A stretch of DNA of 64,000 nt from Maribellus luteus (GTDB lineage: Bacteria > Bacteroidota > Bacteroidia > Bacteroidales > Prolixibacteraceae): assembly GCF_003576475.1 (NCBI RefSeq), contig NZ_QWGR01000004.1, positions 310,001-374,000 of the forward strand. Reading direction: 5' to 3'. Every line of letters begins with the position of its first letter. Position 1 is the first letter of the stretch. The position numbers were made by a program, and so were the translations under genes. Under the pieces are notes generated by a model. That model was not told the DNA's origin. It made no database searches and worked only from the letters and a program-made list of their open reading frames with translations. Below, one piece after another: positions 37,810-47,461 of the stretch.

Positions 37810-39324
37810 ATGCACCTACATAGAAAAATAGTCATATTAATTGCCATCCTGTTGCTCGCCTTTCTTGCAAAGGGCCAGCAGCAGGATGGTTCTGTATTGG
37901 AACGCCGGGTTACGCTGCGAATCCAGGACCAGCCGCTTGAAAGTATTCTGGCCCAGATAAGCTGGCAGGCAGGTGTCTATTTTTCGTATGATGCTTCTGT
38001 TGTGGACTCTGAAAAAAAATGCTCGGTGGAAGCTGAAAACAAGTCGCTTTTTACCGTGCTGAATCAGTTGTTTGAACCCGCAAAATACAGCCTGATTGAG
38101 CGCGAGAACCAGGTAATTATTTCGCTGAAACCCGATAAGCCCCAAACGGATGAAGCCATAGCCGACAGTATTCCGGTGAAGTACTTTTTCCTAAGCGGGA
38201 AGCTGCTGGAAGATCGCAAGGGGAAACCGGTTCCTTATGCATCCGTATCTGTCTTTAACCAACCCATCGGTACAATTTCCAACTCGGATGGTGAGTTTTT
38301 GCTGAAACTTCATCCCGATAATATCAACGACACGGTGGTGATCTCGAGTATGGGCTATGCTCAAATTCGGCTTCCGGCCAGCAAATTGCTTGATGAGGAT
38401 CTTTTTATTCTTCAACCCATTTCCATCCGTATCAAAGAAGTAACGGTTACGGCCATTTCTGCTCAGAAATTACTGGAGAATATTCGCCATAACCTGGAGC
38501 GGAATTACACCGCTCATCCGCGTTTGATGACCGCTTTTTACCGCGAAACGGTAAAGCAGGACGGGGCTTATATCAATGTTTCAGAAGCTGTTCTCGAAAT
38601 CCTGAAATCTCCGTATGTAAATACGTTCAGAAGCGATTTGGTGCGCTTGATAAAAGGGCGTAAAAGCCCCGATGTTCAGCCTTTTCGCTGGTTGAACTTT
38701 AAATTGCAGGGAGGGCCGTTTACCATTGTTCAGCTGGATGTGGTAAAAACCATGGAGAGCTTTATCAGCAAAGCCTTTGAAAACAGTTACAAATACGAGG
38801 TTTCAAGGGTGGTTCTTTACCACGAGGAGCCGGTTTATGTTTTGACCTTTACGCCGGCTTCCGACGATGTTTTTCCGGGCTACATTGGGGAAATGTATGT
38901 TCACCGCGAAAGTTTTGCGATTGTGCATGCCAGTTTCCGGTTTAATAAAAGCAGCTTGAACGAGGCCGTTTCGTTTATGATTCGCAAAAAGCCACCCAAG
39001 GTAAAGGCACGTCCCACTTATGTGCAGTACAGTGTAAATTACCAGCAATACCAGGGGAAGTGGCATTTGTCGAGCGCGCAGGCTTCGGTAAAATTTAAGA
39101 TAAGAAGCAAACGCGATCGGCTAAACAGCGAATTTCACAGTGTGTCTGATTTGCTGATCACCAATATTCAACCCACAGAGCTAAAGCGTTTCTCGGGCGA
39201 CGAACGTTTTTCCCGCGACGATGTATTTGTGGAAAAACTCGGGCAGTTTGACGAAAAATACTGGGAGAACTACAACATCATTAAGCCCGACGAAGACCTT
39301 CGCAACGCATTCAAGGAAAAGTAG
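37810..39324 (+). CDS. STN plus carboxypeptidase-regulatory-like domain protein, exported
   Basis: 504 residues, signal peptide (KIVILIAILLLAFLAKGQQ), STN domain (ERRVTLRIQDQPLESILAQI...YFSYDASVV), then a CarboxypepD_reg-like beta-sandwich (GKPVPYASVSVFNQPIGTIS, TVVISSMGYAQIRLP) and a long C-terminal region (LLENIRHNLERNYTAHPRLM) as in DUF5686-like proteins. There is no TonB-dependent barrel, although STN plus CarboxypepD_reg is the usual N-terminus of one. Starts 3 bp after the protease gene, so certainly co-transcribed. Likely the second signalling or surface partner of the FecI/FecR pair. Confidence 0.8.
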   Translation: MHLHRKIVILIAILLLAFLAKGQQQDGSVLERRVTLRIQDQPLESILAQISWQAGVYFSYDASVVDSEKKCSVEAENKSLFTVLNQLFEPAKYSLIERENQVIISLKPDKPQTDEAIADSIPVKYFFLSGKLLEDRKGKPVPYASVSVFNQPIGTISNSDGEFLLKLHPDNINDTVVISSMGYAQIRLPASKLLDEDLFILQPISIRIKEVTVTAISAQKLLENIRHNLERNYTAHPRLMTAFYRETVKQDGAYINVSEAVLEILKSPYVNTFRSDLVRLIKGRKSPDVQPFRWLNFKLQGGPFTIVQLDVVKTMESFISKAFENSYKYEVSRVVLYHEEPVYVLTFTPASDDVFPGYIGEMYVHRESFAIVHASFRFNKSSLNEAVSFMIRKKPPKVKARPTYVQYSVNYQQYQGKWHLSSAQASVKFKIRSKRDRLNSEFHSVSDLLITNIQPTELKRFSGDERFSRDDVFVEKLGQFDEKYWENYNIIKPDEDLRNAFKEK

Positions 39325-39409
39325 GCTTTTCTGAGCTATCGTTGTGGTTGGAAATTTAGTATCCGGCTGGAGTAAACTGCCCCCATTCAAAATTGCTTCC
39401 ATTAAAAAG

Positions 39410-39429
39410 AGTTGTTACATTTAACAACT
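39410..39429. promoter_or_regulatory. Perfect palindrome upstream of the sugar oxidoreductase operon
   Basis: AGTTGTTA-CATT-TAACAACT: an 8-bp perfect inverted repeat with a 4-base centre, 30 bp upstream of the first gene's ATG. There is no T-run after it, so an operator for a LacI/GntR-like dimer is the likely meaning (inference). Confidence 0.5.
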
Positions 39430-39459
39430 GATTTCTGAATCAACTAAAACTAATAGTAC

Positions 39460-40626
39460 ATGAATAGAAAACTTCGTATGGGAATGGTCGGTGGAGGGAC
39501 CGACGCATTTATTGGTGCAGTTCACCGTCTGGCTGCTTTTATGGACAATCAAATTGAATTGGTTTGCGGCTGTTTCAGCATAAATCCGGAGGTTTCAAAA
39601 TCTTCAGGGAAACTCTATTTTTTGCCGGAAGAACGCATTTACACGACTTACCAGGAAATGTTTGAAAAGGAGTCGAAGCTGCCCGAAGGTGAAAGAATGG
39701 ATTTTGTTACGATTGTAACCCCGAACTTTGTTCACTTCGATCCTGCGGTAATGGCGCTGGATCACGGATTTCATGTGGTACTTGATAAACCGATGACTTT
39801 CACACTCGAAGAAGCCTACAAGCTCAAAGAAAAACTGGATGAAACAGGTTTGACTTTTGCGTTAACGCATACCTATTCGGGTTACCCGGCGGTTAAACAT
39901 GCCCGGAAAATGATTGCTGACGGTCAGCTCGGAAAAATCAGAAAGATTTTTGTTGAATACCCGCAAGGCTGGCTTTCGTCGAAACTCGAAGATACCGGCA
40001 ATGCACAGGCATCGTGGCGAACCGACCCGAAACGCTCGGGGAAAGCCGGATGTATGGGCGATATCGGAACACATGTCCATCATTTGGCAGAGTATATGAC
40101 TGGTTTAAAAGTCACCGAATTGTGTGCCGAGTTGAATGTTTTTGTTCCCAACCGTTTACTGGACGACGACGGTGCCGCTTTCCTGCGTTTCGACAACGGA
40201 GCGAAAGGCGTGCTGATGGCGACTCAAATTGCGGCAGGCGAGGAAAATGCAATTCGTATCCGGGTTTATGGCGACAAAGGTGGCATTGACTGGGAGCAGA
40301 TGGAACCCAATACTTTGCGCGTGAAATGGCTCGGGCAACCCATGCAGGTTTTGCGTGTGGGAACCAGCCTCGACAGTGCGGTTGCCGCTCACAACACCCG
40401 CGTTCCGGGAGGACACCCCGAAGGCTATCTGGAAGCTTTTGCCAATATCTACCGGAATTTTGCCTTAACGGTTCGTGCACGGGCAAACGGCGAAGAACCT
40501 ACGCCTGAAATGCTCGATTTTCCGGGAGTTGATGATGGGATTCGTGGAATGCAGTTTATCGAGACAGTGGTAAGCGCGGGCTACAACGATGAAGTGAAGT
40601 GGGTAAAGTTCGGCGAGACAATTTAA
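39460..40626 (+). CDS. Gfo/Idh/MocA family NAD(P)-dependent sugar oxidoreductase
   Basis: 388 residues, cytoplasmic. Rossmann head [17 protein letters not shown] (GxGxxG-like), then [20 protein letters not shown] and [19 protein letters not shown], where DKPM replaces the EKP motif that binds cofactor and substrate. [16 protein letters not shown] supplies the catalytic Asp/His pair. This family oxidises or reduces hydroxyls of sugars and inositols using NAD(P). First of a three-gene operon with a TIM-barrel isomerase (25 bp) and a second, exported family member. Substrate not deducible. Confidence 0.9.
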   Translation: MNRKLRMGMVGGGTDAFIGAVHRLAAFMDNQIELVCGCFSINPEVSKSSGKLYFLPEERIYTTYQEMFEKESKLPEGERMDFVTIVTPNFVHFDPAVMALDHGFHVVLDKPMTFTLEEAYKLKEKLDETGLTFALTHTYSGYPAVKHARKMIADGQLGKIRKIFVEYPQGWLSSKLEDTGNAQASWRTDPKRSGKAGCMGDIGTHVHHLAEYMTGLKVTELCAELNVFVPNRLLDDDGAAFLRFDNGAKGVLMATQIAAGEENAIRIRVYGDKGGIDWEQMEPNTLRVKWLGQPMQVLRVGTSLDSAVAAHNTRVPGGHPEGYLEAFANIYRNFALTVRARANGEEPTPEMLDFPGVDDGIRGMQFIETVVSAGYNDEVKWVKFGETI

Positions 40627-40651
40627 ATACCAACCTGATAAACAAGATATC

Positions 40652-41644
40652 ATGTCGAGACCTGTAACAATATTTACCGGACAATGGGCGGATTTGCCTG
40701 TTGAAACCATGTGCCAAAAAGCAAAGCAGTTTGGCTACGACGGGCTTGAATTGTGTACCTGGGGAGACCACATGGAAATCCCAAAAGCAGATCAGGCGTA
40801 TTGCGATCAACGGCTTGATCTGCTGGCAAAGTACGACCTGAAATTGTTTGCTATTTCCTGTCATCTGGATGGTCAGTGTGTTTGCGATCCCATCGATCAG
40901 CGGCATAAAAGCATTGCCAGCGCTCATGTTTGGGGCGATGGCGATCCGGAAGGTGTGCGGCAGCGCGCAGCCGAAGAAATGGTGAAAACAGCTGAAGTGG
41001 CAAAAAAACTGGGAATTGACAGAGTGGTTGGATTTACCGGAAGCCCGATATGGCATTTGCTGTATTCGTTTCCTCCGGTTTCGCCTGAAATGATTAAAGA
41101 AGGTTATGCTGATTTTGCCCGCCGGTGGAAACCGATTCTGGATGAATATCAAAGTCTGGGAGTGAAATTTTGCCTCGAAGCACATCCTACTGAAATTGCT
41201 TTTGATATTCACACGGCACATTTGGCATTGAAAGCACTGAATCATCATTCTGCTTTTGGTTTTAACTTCGATCCAAGCCATTTCGGCTACCAGCATGTGG
41301 ATTATGTGCGGTTTATTTATGAATTCGCCGATCGTATTTTCCATGTGCACATGAAAGACGCTTACTGGAGTGATACGCCAATGAGTGTGGGCGTTTTTGG
41401 CGGACACATGGAGTTTGGAGATAACCGGAGGTACTGGAATTTCCGCAGTTTGGGAAGAGGGAAGGTTAATTTTGAAAACATTATAAGGGCTTTGAATGAC
41501 ATTGGTTACAACGGACCGCTTTCGGTTGAATGGGAAGACAGCGGAATGAACCGCGAGCATGGCGCAACAGAAGCCTGCGCTTTTGTGAAAAAGGTTGATT
41601 TTGCTCCGTCGGATGTAGCCTTTGACGATGCGATGCAGAAGTAA
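40652..41644 (+). CDS. Sugar phosphate isomerase/epimerase (xylose-isomerase-like TIM barrel)
   Basis: 330 residues of the AP_endonuc_2 fold: [20 protein letters not shown] at the start of the barrel, metal-ligand Glu in [13 protein letters not shown], Asp/His in [13 protein letters not shown], then HVHMKDAYW and the terminal Glu in [11 protein letters not shown] divalent-metal-dependent isomerase, epimerase or keto-sugar enzyme is expected. Between two Gfo/Idh/MocA genes it likely works on the oxidised sugar made by one of them. Confidence 0.9.
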   Translation: MSRPVTIFTGQWADLPVETMCQKAKQFGYDGLELCTWGDHMEIPKADQAYCDQRLDLLAKYDLKLFAISCHLDGQCVCDPIDQRHKSIASAHVWGDGDPEGVRQRAAEEMVKTAEVAKKLGIDRVVGFTGSPIWHLLYSFPPVSPEMIKEGYADFARRWKPILDEYQSLGVKFCLEAHPTEIAFDIHTAHLALKALNHHSAFGFNFDPSHFGYQHVDYVRFIYEFADRIFHVHMKDAYWSDTPMSVGVFGGHMEFGDNRRYWNFRSLGRGKVNFENIIRALNDIGYNGPLSVEWEDSGMNREHGATEACAFVKKVDFAPSDVAFDDAMQK

Positions 41645-41696
41645 GATTTTATAACCTGATACGGTCCGGAAAGGATCGCCAACTGAATTTAATTGT

Positions 41697-43013
41697 ATGA
41701 TGACAGATCGAAGAGCTTTTATCAAAACTACAACAATGGCAACCGCCGGTGTAACCATGGCGGCTGGTATGCCGCTGGCTATGAATTCCTGTGCGGGAGC
41801 CAACGATAAAATCGTTTGCGGCGCTATTGGCGTCAATTCCATGGGGTTTGCCGATTTAAAGGCATTCCTGGAGAAGAAAAATACCGAGTGCGCAGCCTTG
41901 TGCGATGTGGACGAGCATGTGCTCAACAAACGAATCGACGAGGTTGAGAAGATCCAGGGAAAACGTCCGAAGGGATTCAAAGATTTCAGGAAATTGCTGG
42001 AGGAACCCGGAATTGACGTGATCATTATCGGTACGCCCGATCACTGGCACTGCCTGCCTTTTGTGTATGCCGCACAGCTGGGGAAGCACATTTATTGCGA
42101 AAAGCCGCTGGCCAACTACATCGAGGAAATCAATGTGATGGAACGTGCGCAAAAGCGTTACGGCAACATTGTTCAGGTAGGGCAATGGCAGCGGAGTGAC
42201 AAACACTGGCTGGATGCTGTTGATTTTGTTCATTCCGGGAAACTGGGCCAGATACGAGCCGTTAGAACCTGGTCGTACCAGGGGTGGATGAAATCGATCC
42301 CCGTTAAACCTGACGGGCTGGTTCCCCAAGGCGTTGATTACGACATGTGGCTGGGGCCGGCCAAAGCCAGGCCTTTTAATCAGAACCGCTTTCATTTTAA
42401 TTTTCGCTGGTTCTGGGATTATGCCGGAGGTTTGATGACGGACTGGGGCGTACACATTATAGACTATGGACTGTTTGGAATGAAAGCCAAGGCTCCCAAA
42501 TCGGTGATGGCAATGGGCGGCAAATACGGTTATCCGGATGACGCTGCTGAAACACCCGACACCATGCAGGCTTTGTATGAATTTGATGGCTATACCATGT
42601 TATGGGATCATGCCACCGGAATCGATGGCGGATACTACGGGAGAAGCCACGGCGTTGGTTTTGTTGGAAACAATGGGACACTGGTGGTGGATCGCTCCGG
42701 ATGGGAAGTAATTCCGGAGGGAGGAAAGAATCCAAAAATGGACCCGGTTGAATTGATCAAAGGCGATGGCCAGGGCTTGAGTAACCACATGCAAAACTTT
42801 GTGGATTGCATTCGGAGTAACGATCCGGAAACGCATTGCAACATTGGTATTGCGGCCAATACGGCCAGAGTTGCCCACTTGGGGAACATGGCGCTTAAAA
42901 TGGGGCAACGTCTATACTGGGATGCCGACAACAGTCGTTTTATCGATAACGATGCGGCCAACGAATTGCTGGTTCCGCAGTACAGGGCACCCTGGGAACT
43001 TCCGAAAGTTTAA
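41697..43013 (+). CDS. Gfo/Idh/MocA family oxidoreductase with Tat signal (exported)
   Basis: 438 residues. The twin-arginine motif DRRAFIKTT and a hydrophobic Ala/Met/Gly stretch (MATAGVTMAAGMPLAMNSC) mark Tat export, which fits a folded NAD-binding enzyme. Rossmann part GAIGVNSMGFADLKAFLE, then IIGTPDHWHCLPFVYAAQLG and IYCEKPLANY (EKP motif). Later YAGGLMTDWGVHIIDYGLF and the C-terminal Gfo/Idh/MocA region. Such exported members act on glycosides in the periplasm, with tightly bound cofactor. Last gene of the operon; a terminator follows at 43037. Confidence 0.9.
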   Translation: MMTDRRAFIKTTTMATAGVTMAAGMPLAMNSCAGANDKIVCGAIGVNSMGFADLKAFLEKKNTECAALCDVDEHVLNKRIDEVEKIQGKRPKGFKDFRKLLEEPGIDVIIIGTPDHWHCLPFVYAAQLGKHIYCEKPLANYIEEINVMERAQKRYGNIVQVGQWQRSDKHWLDAVDFVHSGKLGQIRAVRTWSYQGWMKSIPVKPDGLVPQGVDYDMWLGPAKARPFNQNRFHFNFRWFWDYAGGLMTDWGVHIIDYGLFGMKAKAPKSVMAMGGKYGYPDDAAETPDTMQALYEFDGYTMLWDHATGIDGGYYGRSHGVGFVGNNGTLVVDRSGWEVIPEGGKNPKMDPVELIKGDGQGLSNHMQNFVDCIRSNDPETHCNIGIAANTARVAHLGNMALKMGQRLYWDADNSRFIDNDAANELLVPQYRAPWELPKV

Positions 43014-43036
43014 GAAAGTACAAGCATATTTTCAGA

Positions 43037-43064
43037 GGCAGGCTATTTGGGCTTGCCTTTTTTT
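43037..43064 (+). terminator. Terminator after the sugar oxidoreductase operon
   Basis: GGCAGGC and GCTTGCC (one G-T pair) form a 7-bp stem around a 7-base loop, followed by TTTTTTT. It lies 23 bp after the stop codon at 43013. Confidence 0.8.
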
Positions 43065-43321
43065 ATTTGTATGGATAATGTATTTGGTATTTAGATTAAT
43101 AGGGTTACTATAAGTGTAGTATATTTTGATTTTTGCGACATTTTTACACGTGGGTTAAAAATCACCAAGAAAGAAGAGAACAGGGAATACAAAAGCAGAA
43201 TAGTTTTTCTGCAAATTTTTCGATCATATTCTTGTATTAATAGTAAAATAAGCCATTGCAAGATACTATGAATATAGTATCAGTGTTTTCATTGCAAGGC
43301 TGCTAGGACTGAAAAATACCT
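43065..43321. other. Convergent intergenic region with a perfect 20-bp palindrome
   Basis: No gene. It lies between the ends of two converging operons. GATACTAT-GAAT-ATAGTATC (43262-43281) is a perfect hairpin 40 bp beyond the end of the kinase gene, and CATTGCAAG flanks it as a direct repeat (43254-43262, 43290-43298). It may act as an inefficient terminator or RNA-stabilising stem for the minus-strand operon; no T-run follows. Confidence 0.45.
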
Positions 43322-44800
43322 TTAGGCAACCACATAAAGTGGCAATTGAAATTCGAAGCGGGTTCCCTGGTTAATTTTGCTGTAAACCTGAATGGATGAC
43401 TTATGCAAATCAAGGATTTTTTTAACGATGGCCAATCCCAGTCCGGTGCTGTTTGCCCCCTTTGTTTTGCTCCCTTTGTAGTAGCGGGTGAAAATATAGG
43501 GTAGTTCATCTTCCGCGATACCTTTTCCGGTATCGGCAATTTTTACGAGCACTGAATCTTTTTGTAACTCCAGCTCAATGGTAACCACGTCACCCGGGTT
43601 GCAATATTTAATGGCATTGTCGAGAATGTTCTGAAAAACCCGGTCGGTCATCTGAATGTCGGCATACACCAAAGGCAGGCTTTTGGAATAGATGGTATTG
43701 ATGCTGATGTTTTTCTCCCGGGCAATAATCTGAAATTTGTCGGCCACATCCTGCACCAGTTCGGCCACCTGTATCGGTTCGGGTTGAATCATTTGCGGAT
43801 TCGATTCCAGTTTTGACAACTCAAACAGGTCGTTTACCAGCTTGCTCAGGTTTTCCGAATTCTGGAGAATGATTTCGAGGTACTTCTTTCGTTCATTCTC
43901 GGTAAGCTTGTCTTCCTTCAGTAAAATAGTTTCAGTAAAACCCTGTATCGATGCAATGGGGCTTCGCAGATCGTGCGAAATGTTGGCAATCAGTTCTTTC
44001 CGGAGTTCCTCCACACTTTTCAACTGAATAATATTTTGTTGAATGGTTTCGGCCATGCTGTTAAAAGTATGCGCAACGTTGCCCAATTCACCTCCTGTTT
44101 GCAGGTTGATGCGGACTGAGTGATTTCCTTCCTTAAAACTTCGGAAGGCTGAAATGATTTTGTTGAGATTGCGGGTAATGATCCAAATGGCCAGTAAGCC
44201 GAGCATGGATGTTAGAAGTACGGATATTAAAATGCTGCGGGCGCCGATTTTCAGGATAAAACTGTTTTCGAGGGCCGCCATGGTTGAGGTGTATTGATTG
44301 CTGGCCAAAATAATGTACATGTAGCCTTTTAGCTGGCCATCTTCGATGATCTCAGCAGCCGAGAATATTTTGGGTGAACCCGGGTTTCGCGGATCATCGC
44401 CTTTGATAATGCGGTCGTCGCTGCGGCCCAGAAACTTCTTAACGGGCTCCAGCGAAACATACTCGGTTTTAACATCCTGGCCGGGGACAACAAAGGTTAG
44501 TATTCTGCCGCCCGGATCAAGCAAATACACTTCAATGCTCGGATGAACCGCCATCATGGAATGCATCAGCACTTTTATGGCTTCTTCCTTTACTTTTCCA
44601 TCCACAAAAATCGGGGAAACTTCCTTGATTGCTCCGGCGGCAATTTCTCCGTTGATTTTTTGTTGCGCTTCCTGGTTGTATTCCGAAGAGAAGATCACGG
44701 AAATGTAAATGAAAATGATGGTCAGCAAAATGGTGAAAACCAAAAATATACCGGATATTTTCCAGTACAGGCTGTTAAATATTTTACTTTTTGTGCTCAT
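43322..44800 (-). CDS. Sensor histidine kinase, membrane-bound (two-component)
   Basis: 492 residues. TM1 is WKISGIFLVFTILLTIIFIY, then a periplasmic sensor domain (about 35-180), TM2 (ARSILISVLLTSMLGLLAIW), HAMP linker, HisKA with phospho-acceptor His in ELIANISHDLRSPIASIQGF, and a HATPase_c domain with N-box FQNILDNAIKYCN, G1 VKIADTGKGIAED and G2 NSTGLGLAIVKKIL. It is translated from the same transcript as the response regulator (6 bp apart). The stimulus is unknown. Confidence 0.95.
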   Translation of the reverse strand: MSTKSKIFNSLYWKISGIFLVFTILLTIIFIYISVIFSSEYNQEAQQKINGEIAAGAIKEVSPIFVDGKVKEEAIKVLMHSMMAVHPSIEVYLLDPGGRILTFVVPGQDVKTEYVSLEPVKKFLGRSDDRIIKGDDPRNPGSPKIFSAAEIIEDGQLKGYMYIILASNQYTSTMAALENSFILKIGARSILISVLLTSMLGLLAIWIITRNLNKIISAFRSFKEGNHSVRINLQTGGELGNVAHTFNSMAETIQQNIIQLKSVEELRKELIANISHDLRSPIASIQGFTETILLKEDKLTENERKKYLEIILQNSENLSKLVNDLFELSKLESNPQMIQPEPIQVAELVQDVADKFQIIAREKNISINTIYSKSLPLVYADIQMTDRVFQNILDNAIKYCNPGDVVTIELELQKDSVLVKIADTGKGIAEDELPYIFTRYYKGSKTKGANSTGLGLAIVKKILDLHKSSIQVYSKINQGTRFEFQLPLYVVA

Positions 44801-44806
44801 GATCTT

Positions 44807-45508
44807 TTATAATTCGTCGTTGAATTTATAGCCCACTCCCCAACTGGTTAGTATGTATTTCGGGTGGTTAATGTCGGGTTCAATTTTCGACCGCAGGCGG
44901 TTGATGTGAGAGTTTACCGTATGTTCGTAGCCGTTGAAATTATAGCCCCAAACAATGTTCAGCAGATCGGTCCGGCTGTAAACTCTGCCGGGTTTTTGTG
45001 CCAGAAGCACCAGCAAGTCAAATTCTTTGGGCGTGAGTTCCAGCCGGTCTCCTTTTAGCAGTACCTTTCGTTTAATCAGGTCAATATCCAGCTCGTCAAG
45101 GCTTATCTTTTCTGACTGATCTTTGTCTCCATCGTTGCTGAGGGCGTTGAGTCTGCGAAGTATCGCTTTCACACGGGCAATAAACTCGCGCACGCTAAAG
45201 GGTTTGGTCAGGTAGTCGTCGGCACCGGTTTCCAGTCCCAATACTTTGTCAATTTCCTCCGATTTGGCGGTGAGCATCAGAATGTGCGTACGAATTTTGT
45301 CGGCCCTGAGCTGGCGGCAAACTTCCAGTCCGTCCATTCCGGGCAGCATCAAATCCAGTATAATCAGACTGTAATTGCCGGTACTGGCTTTTTCGTAGCC
45401 TTCGCGCCCGTCGGTTGAAATGTCTATTTCGCAATTCAAATCCTTTAAATGAATGCTGACCAGTTCGCCGATGTGCGGATCGTCTTCAATTAACAAAACC
45501 TTGTCCAT
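44807..45508 (-). CDS. OmpR-family response regulator
   Basis: 233 residues. The receiver domain has the acidic pair in LLIEDDPHIGE, phospho-acceptor Asp in LIILDLMLPGMDGLE and Lys in ADDYLTKPFSVREF. The C-terminal winged helix has LELTPKEFDLLVLLAQKPGR and VNSHINRLRSKIE. First gene of the pair with the downstream histidine kinase. Targets not deducible. Confidence 0.96.
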   Translation of the reverse strand: MDKVLLIEDDPHIGELVSIHLKDLNCEIDISTDGREGYEKASTGNYSLIILDLMLPGMDGLEVCRQLRADKIRTHILMLTAKSEEIDKVLGLETGADDYLTKPFSVREFIARVKAILRRLNALSNDGDKDQSEKISLDELDIDLIKRKVLLKGDRLELTPKEFDLLVLLAQKPGRVYSRTDLLNIVWGYNFNGYEHTVNSHINRLRSKIEPDINHPKYILTSWGVGYKFNDEL

Positions 45509-45631
45509 GGTACTTTTTGTTTGTTGCTACAACAGTAACAAGAAAGTATCACAAAAAGGTCACGAAGCTATTGATTTTGTGTAAAATGCCGGTTTTGATT
45601 GGTGTTTGAAGGGAGCGAATGTTGCGAGGAA

Positions 45632-46792
45632 TTATACTTCTTTCAGCTTGTTGCGAAACGTGCCCGGAGTTACTCCTTTGTACTCTTTAAAGGCGCGGGT
45701 AAATGAGTTGGTCGATCCGAAACCCGATTTTTCAGCAATGTAATCGAGGGTGTAAAAAGCGTGCTCTTTGCTGCGCAACAAAGTCTCGGCTTCCTCTACC
45801 CGGTACTTGTTTACAAACTCGTTGAAATTAACCCCAAATTCTTCGTTTATCAGCCGCGAAATATAGGTACGGTTGGTTTGCAGGGTTTCTGAAATAGTGG
45901 TGATGCGAAGGTCTGAAAGGCGGTAAATCTTCTCGTTTTCAAACAAAGTAAGTAACTTGCCCTTGAGCAGCTCCTGGTGCGAATCTCCTAATGCCTCGTG
46001 TTCGCTGTGAGTATGATTCACTGCTTCAGCAAGCTCGTCTGAGATAAGGATTTGCTGGTTTGCGTAAAATCCGATGAGAAAATAAACGGCACTGAAAACG
46101 AGTGATGGAAACAGCAGGGAAATTTCGTTTTTGGCAAAATAACTGCGTCCTACAACGGCGAAGAAAATTCCAAGGGTGGCAACAATAAGCATAACAATGC
46201 TGATGTGACGGAGCCATTGCACGCTTCTTCCTTCGGTGTTCGAGTAAAATTCGGTTAAGCGCTTGTTGTGTTTGTTGGTAACACGAATCCCGACAAGAAG
46301 GTAAATCACGATCTGTCCGATGAAGATTATTCTTACAATCAAAAGAATAAGGCCTTTAAATCCGGGGAGTGTCGCCAGGTTCAAGTCTTTGAGGTTCCTT
46401 TCTATCAGTACGTCTTTTACATAGTCAACTCGCTGATCGGGACTGAGATAGAAAGTGAATAGCAACGATGCCAGGCTAAAAAGTATGGCCGGTATAAAAT
46501 GGATGAAGTAATGTGCGCATTTTATTTTGTTGGAAGTAAGAAGCAGAATATAAGCAAAGAAAAGAGGGCAGATGGATAGAATTGCAAGGAAATAAACGCT
46601 CTCTAAAAAGGAATAAATATGGTACGACTGAAAGAAGAAAAAAGTATGCGTAACATACAGAATGGAAGCAGCGAGCATAAATAAGCCCAACGATTTATTG
46701 GCCAGGATCCGCGGTTTTTTCTGGAACAAAAATACCAGTGCCCACATTAAGGTTACATACATGGGGAGCAGTAAAAATGCCGACTTGATCAT
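45632..46792 (-). CDS. AraC-family transcriptional regulator with N-terminal membrane domain
   Basis: 386 residues. The first 235 contain about seven hydrophobic segments (AFLLLPMYVTLMWALVFLFQ, LGLFMLAASILYVTHTFFFF and later), forming a membrane sensor. The C-terminal 100 residues are an AraC HTH pair: YRLSDLRITTISETLQTNRT and TLDYIAEKSGFGSTNSFTRA followed by FKEYKGVTPGTFR. Membrane-anchored AraC regulators of this kind are common in Bacteroidota. It may control neighbouring genes such as the beta-mannosidase, but only proximity supports this. Confidence 0.92.
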   Translation of the reverse strand: MIKSAFLLLPMYVTLMWALVFLFQKKPRILANKSLGLFMLAASILYVTHTFFFFQSYHIYSFLESVYFLAILSICPLFFAYILLLTSNKIKCAHYFIHFIPAILFSLASLLFTFYLSPDQRVDYVKDVLIERNLKDLNLATLPGFKGLILLIVRIIFIGQIVIYLLVGIRVTNKHNKRLTEFYSNTEGRSVQWLRHISIVMLIVATLGIFFAVVGRSYFAKNEISLLFPSLVFSAVYFLIGFYANQQILISDELAEAVNHTHSEHEALGDSHQELLKGKLLTLFENEKIYRLSDLRITTISETLQTNRTYISRLINEEFGVNFNEFVNKYRVEEAETLLRSKEHAFYTLDYIAEKSGFGSTNSFTRAFKEYKGVTPGTFRNKLKEV

Positions 46793-46880
46793 AATAAATG
46801 TTATAGCTCTGAAAGTTATTCCTTATCCAACGTGGCTCATGTTCAAGTTAGTATATTTAGCAGAATGTTTGTGTATGCTG

Positions 46881-47408
46881 CTACCTGTTATTTGGAATTG
46901 AAAGTGTAGAAATGTCGTTTCCGGCCTTGTCGGCTGCTTTCTTGAACTGGGCTGCCGTTATTGCCCGCACAGAAACCCCAATGGACGCATTTTTCCGGTG
47001 AGCTCCAAACTTTGTTACTACAACAAAGGTGTTTTTCTCATCCTTTTCTTCGCTGAACGAAACGTGAAAATTCTCGCTTTTTACTTTGGCGAGATCCGAA
47101 AAACGAACGACAAAATATCCCTCTTCTCCCTGGTAGTAGTAGGTTTTTTTACGGGGGTTGTAAGCGGCTTTTGTTTGCGTGCGGTTTCTGGGGTTGTCTT
47201 TTAAAAATTTCCCATCCTGTTTCGGAAAGGTAAGCGACAGGCGGTAGCTGCCTGCATCGAGGTGATGAAAAATGACTTTGCCATTTTCTCCGGCAGATTG
47301 ATAGGCAATAAGTTCGGAGCCTTTTTCAAGATAAACTCCGGCTTTGGGAGCCGGTTTTCCCGGGATCAGAAAGTTGAACAGTACTAAAAGAATAGCTAAA
47401 ATTTTCAT
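46881..47408 (-). CDS. Small exported protein of unknown function
   Basis: 175 residues with a signal peptide (MKILAILLVLFNFLIPGKPA). The mature part is beta-rich: VYLEKGSELIAYQSAGENGK, VIFHHLDAGSYRLSLTFPKQ (a prealbumin/CarboxypepD_reg-like sandwich), then KTYYYQGEEGYFVVRFSDLA and VVTKFGAHRKNASIGVSVRA. No catalytic motif recognised. It precedes the AraC gene and follows the mannosidase gene on the same strand. Confidence 0.7.
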   Translation of the reverse strand: MKILAILLVLFNFLIPGKPAPKAGVYLEKGSELIAYQSAGENGKVIFHHLDAGSYRLSLTFPKQDGKFLKDNPRNRTQTKAAYNPRKKTYYYQGEEGYFVVRFSDLAKVKSENFHVSFSEEKDEKNTFVVVTKFGAHRKNASIGVSVRAITAAQFKKAADKAGNDISTLSIPNNR

Positions 47409-47461
47409 GGCTGTTTTTGTATCGAAAGATCATCTGTTTTCCGGATGATCAGATAAATGTT

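Noticed and set aside
40556-42025. 489-codon open frame on the minus strand
   Set aside because: It lies opposite the TIM-barrel isomerase and a Gfo/Idh/MocA gene, both with clear family motifs. Its translation is low in conserved patterns and rich in Ser/Phe/His, as expected for antisense of such genes.
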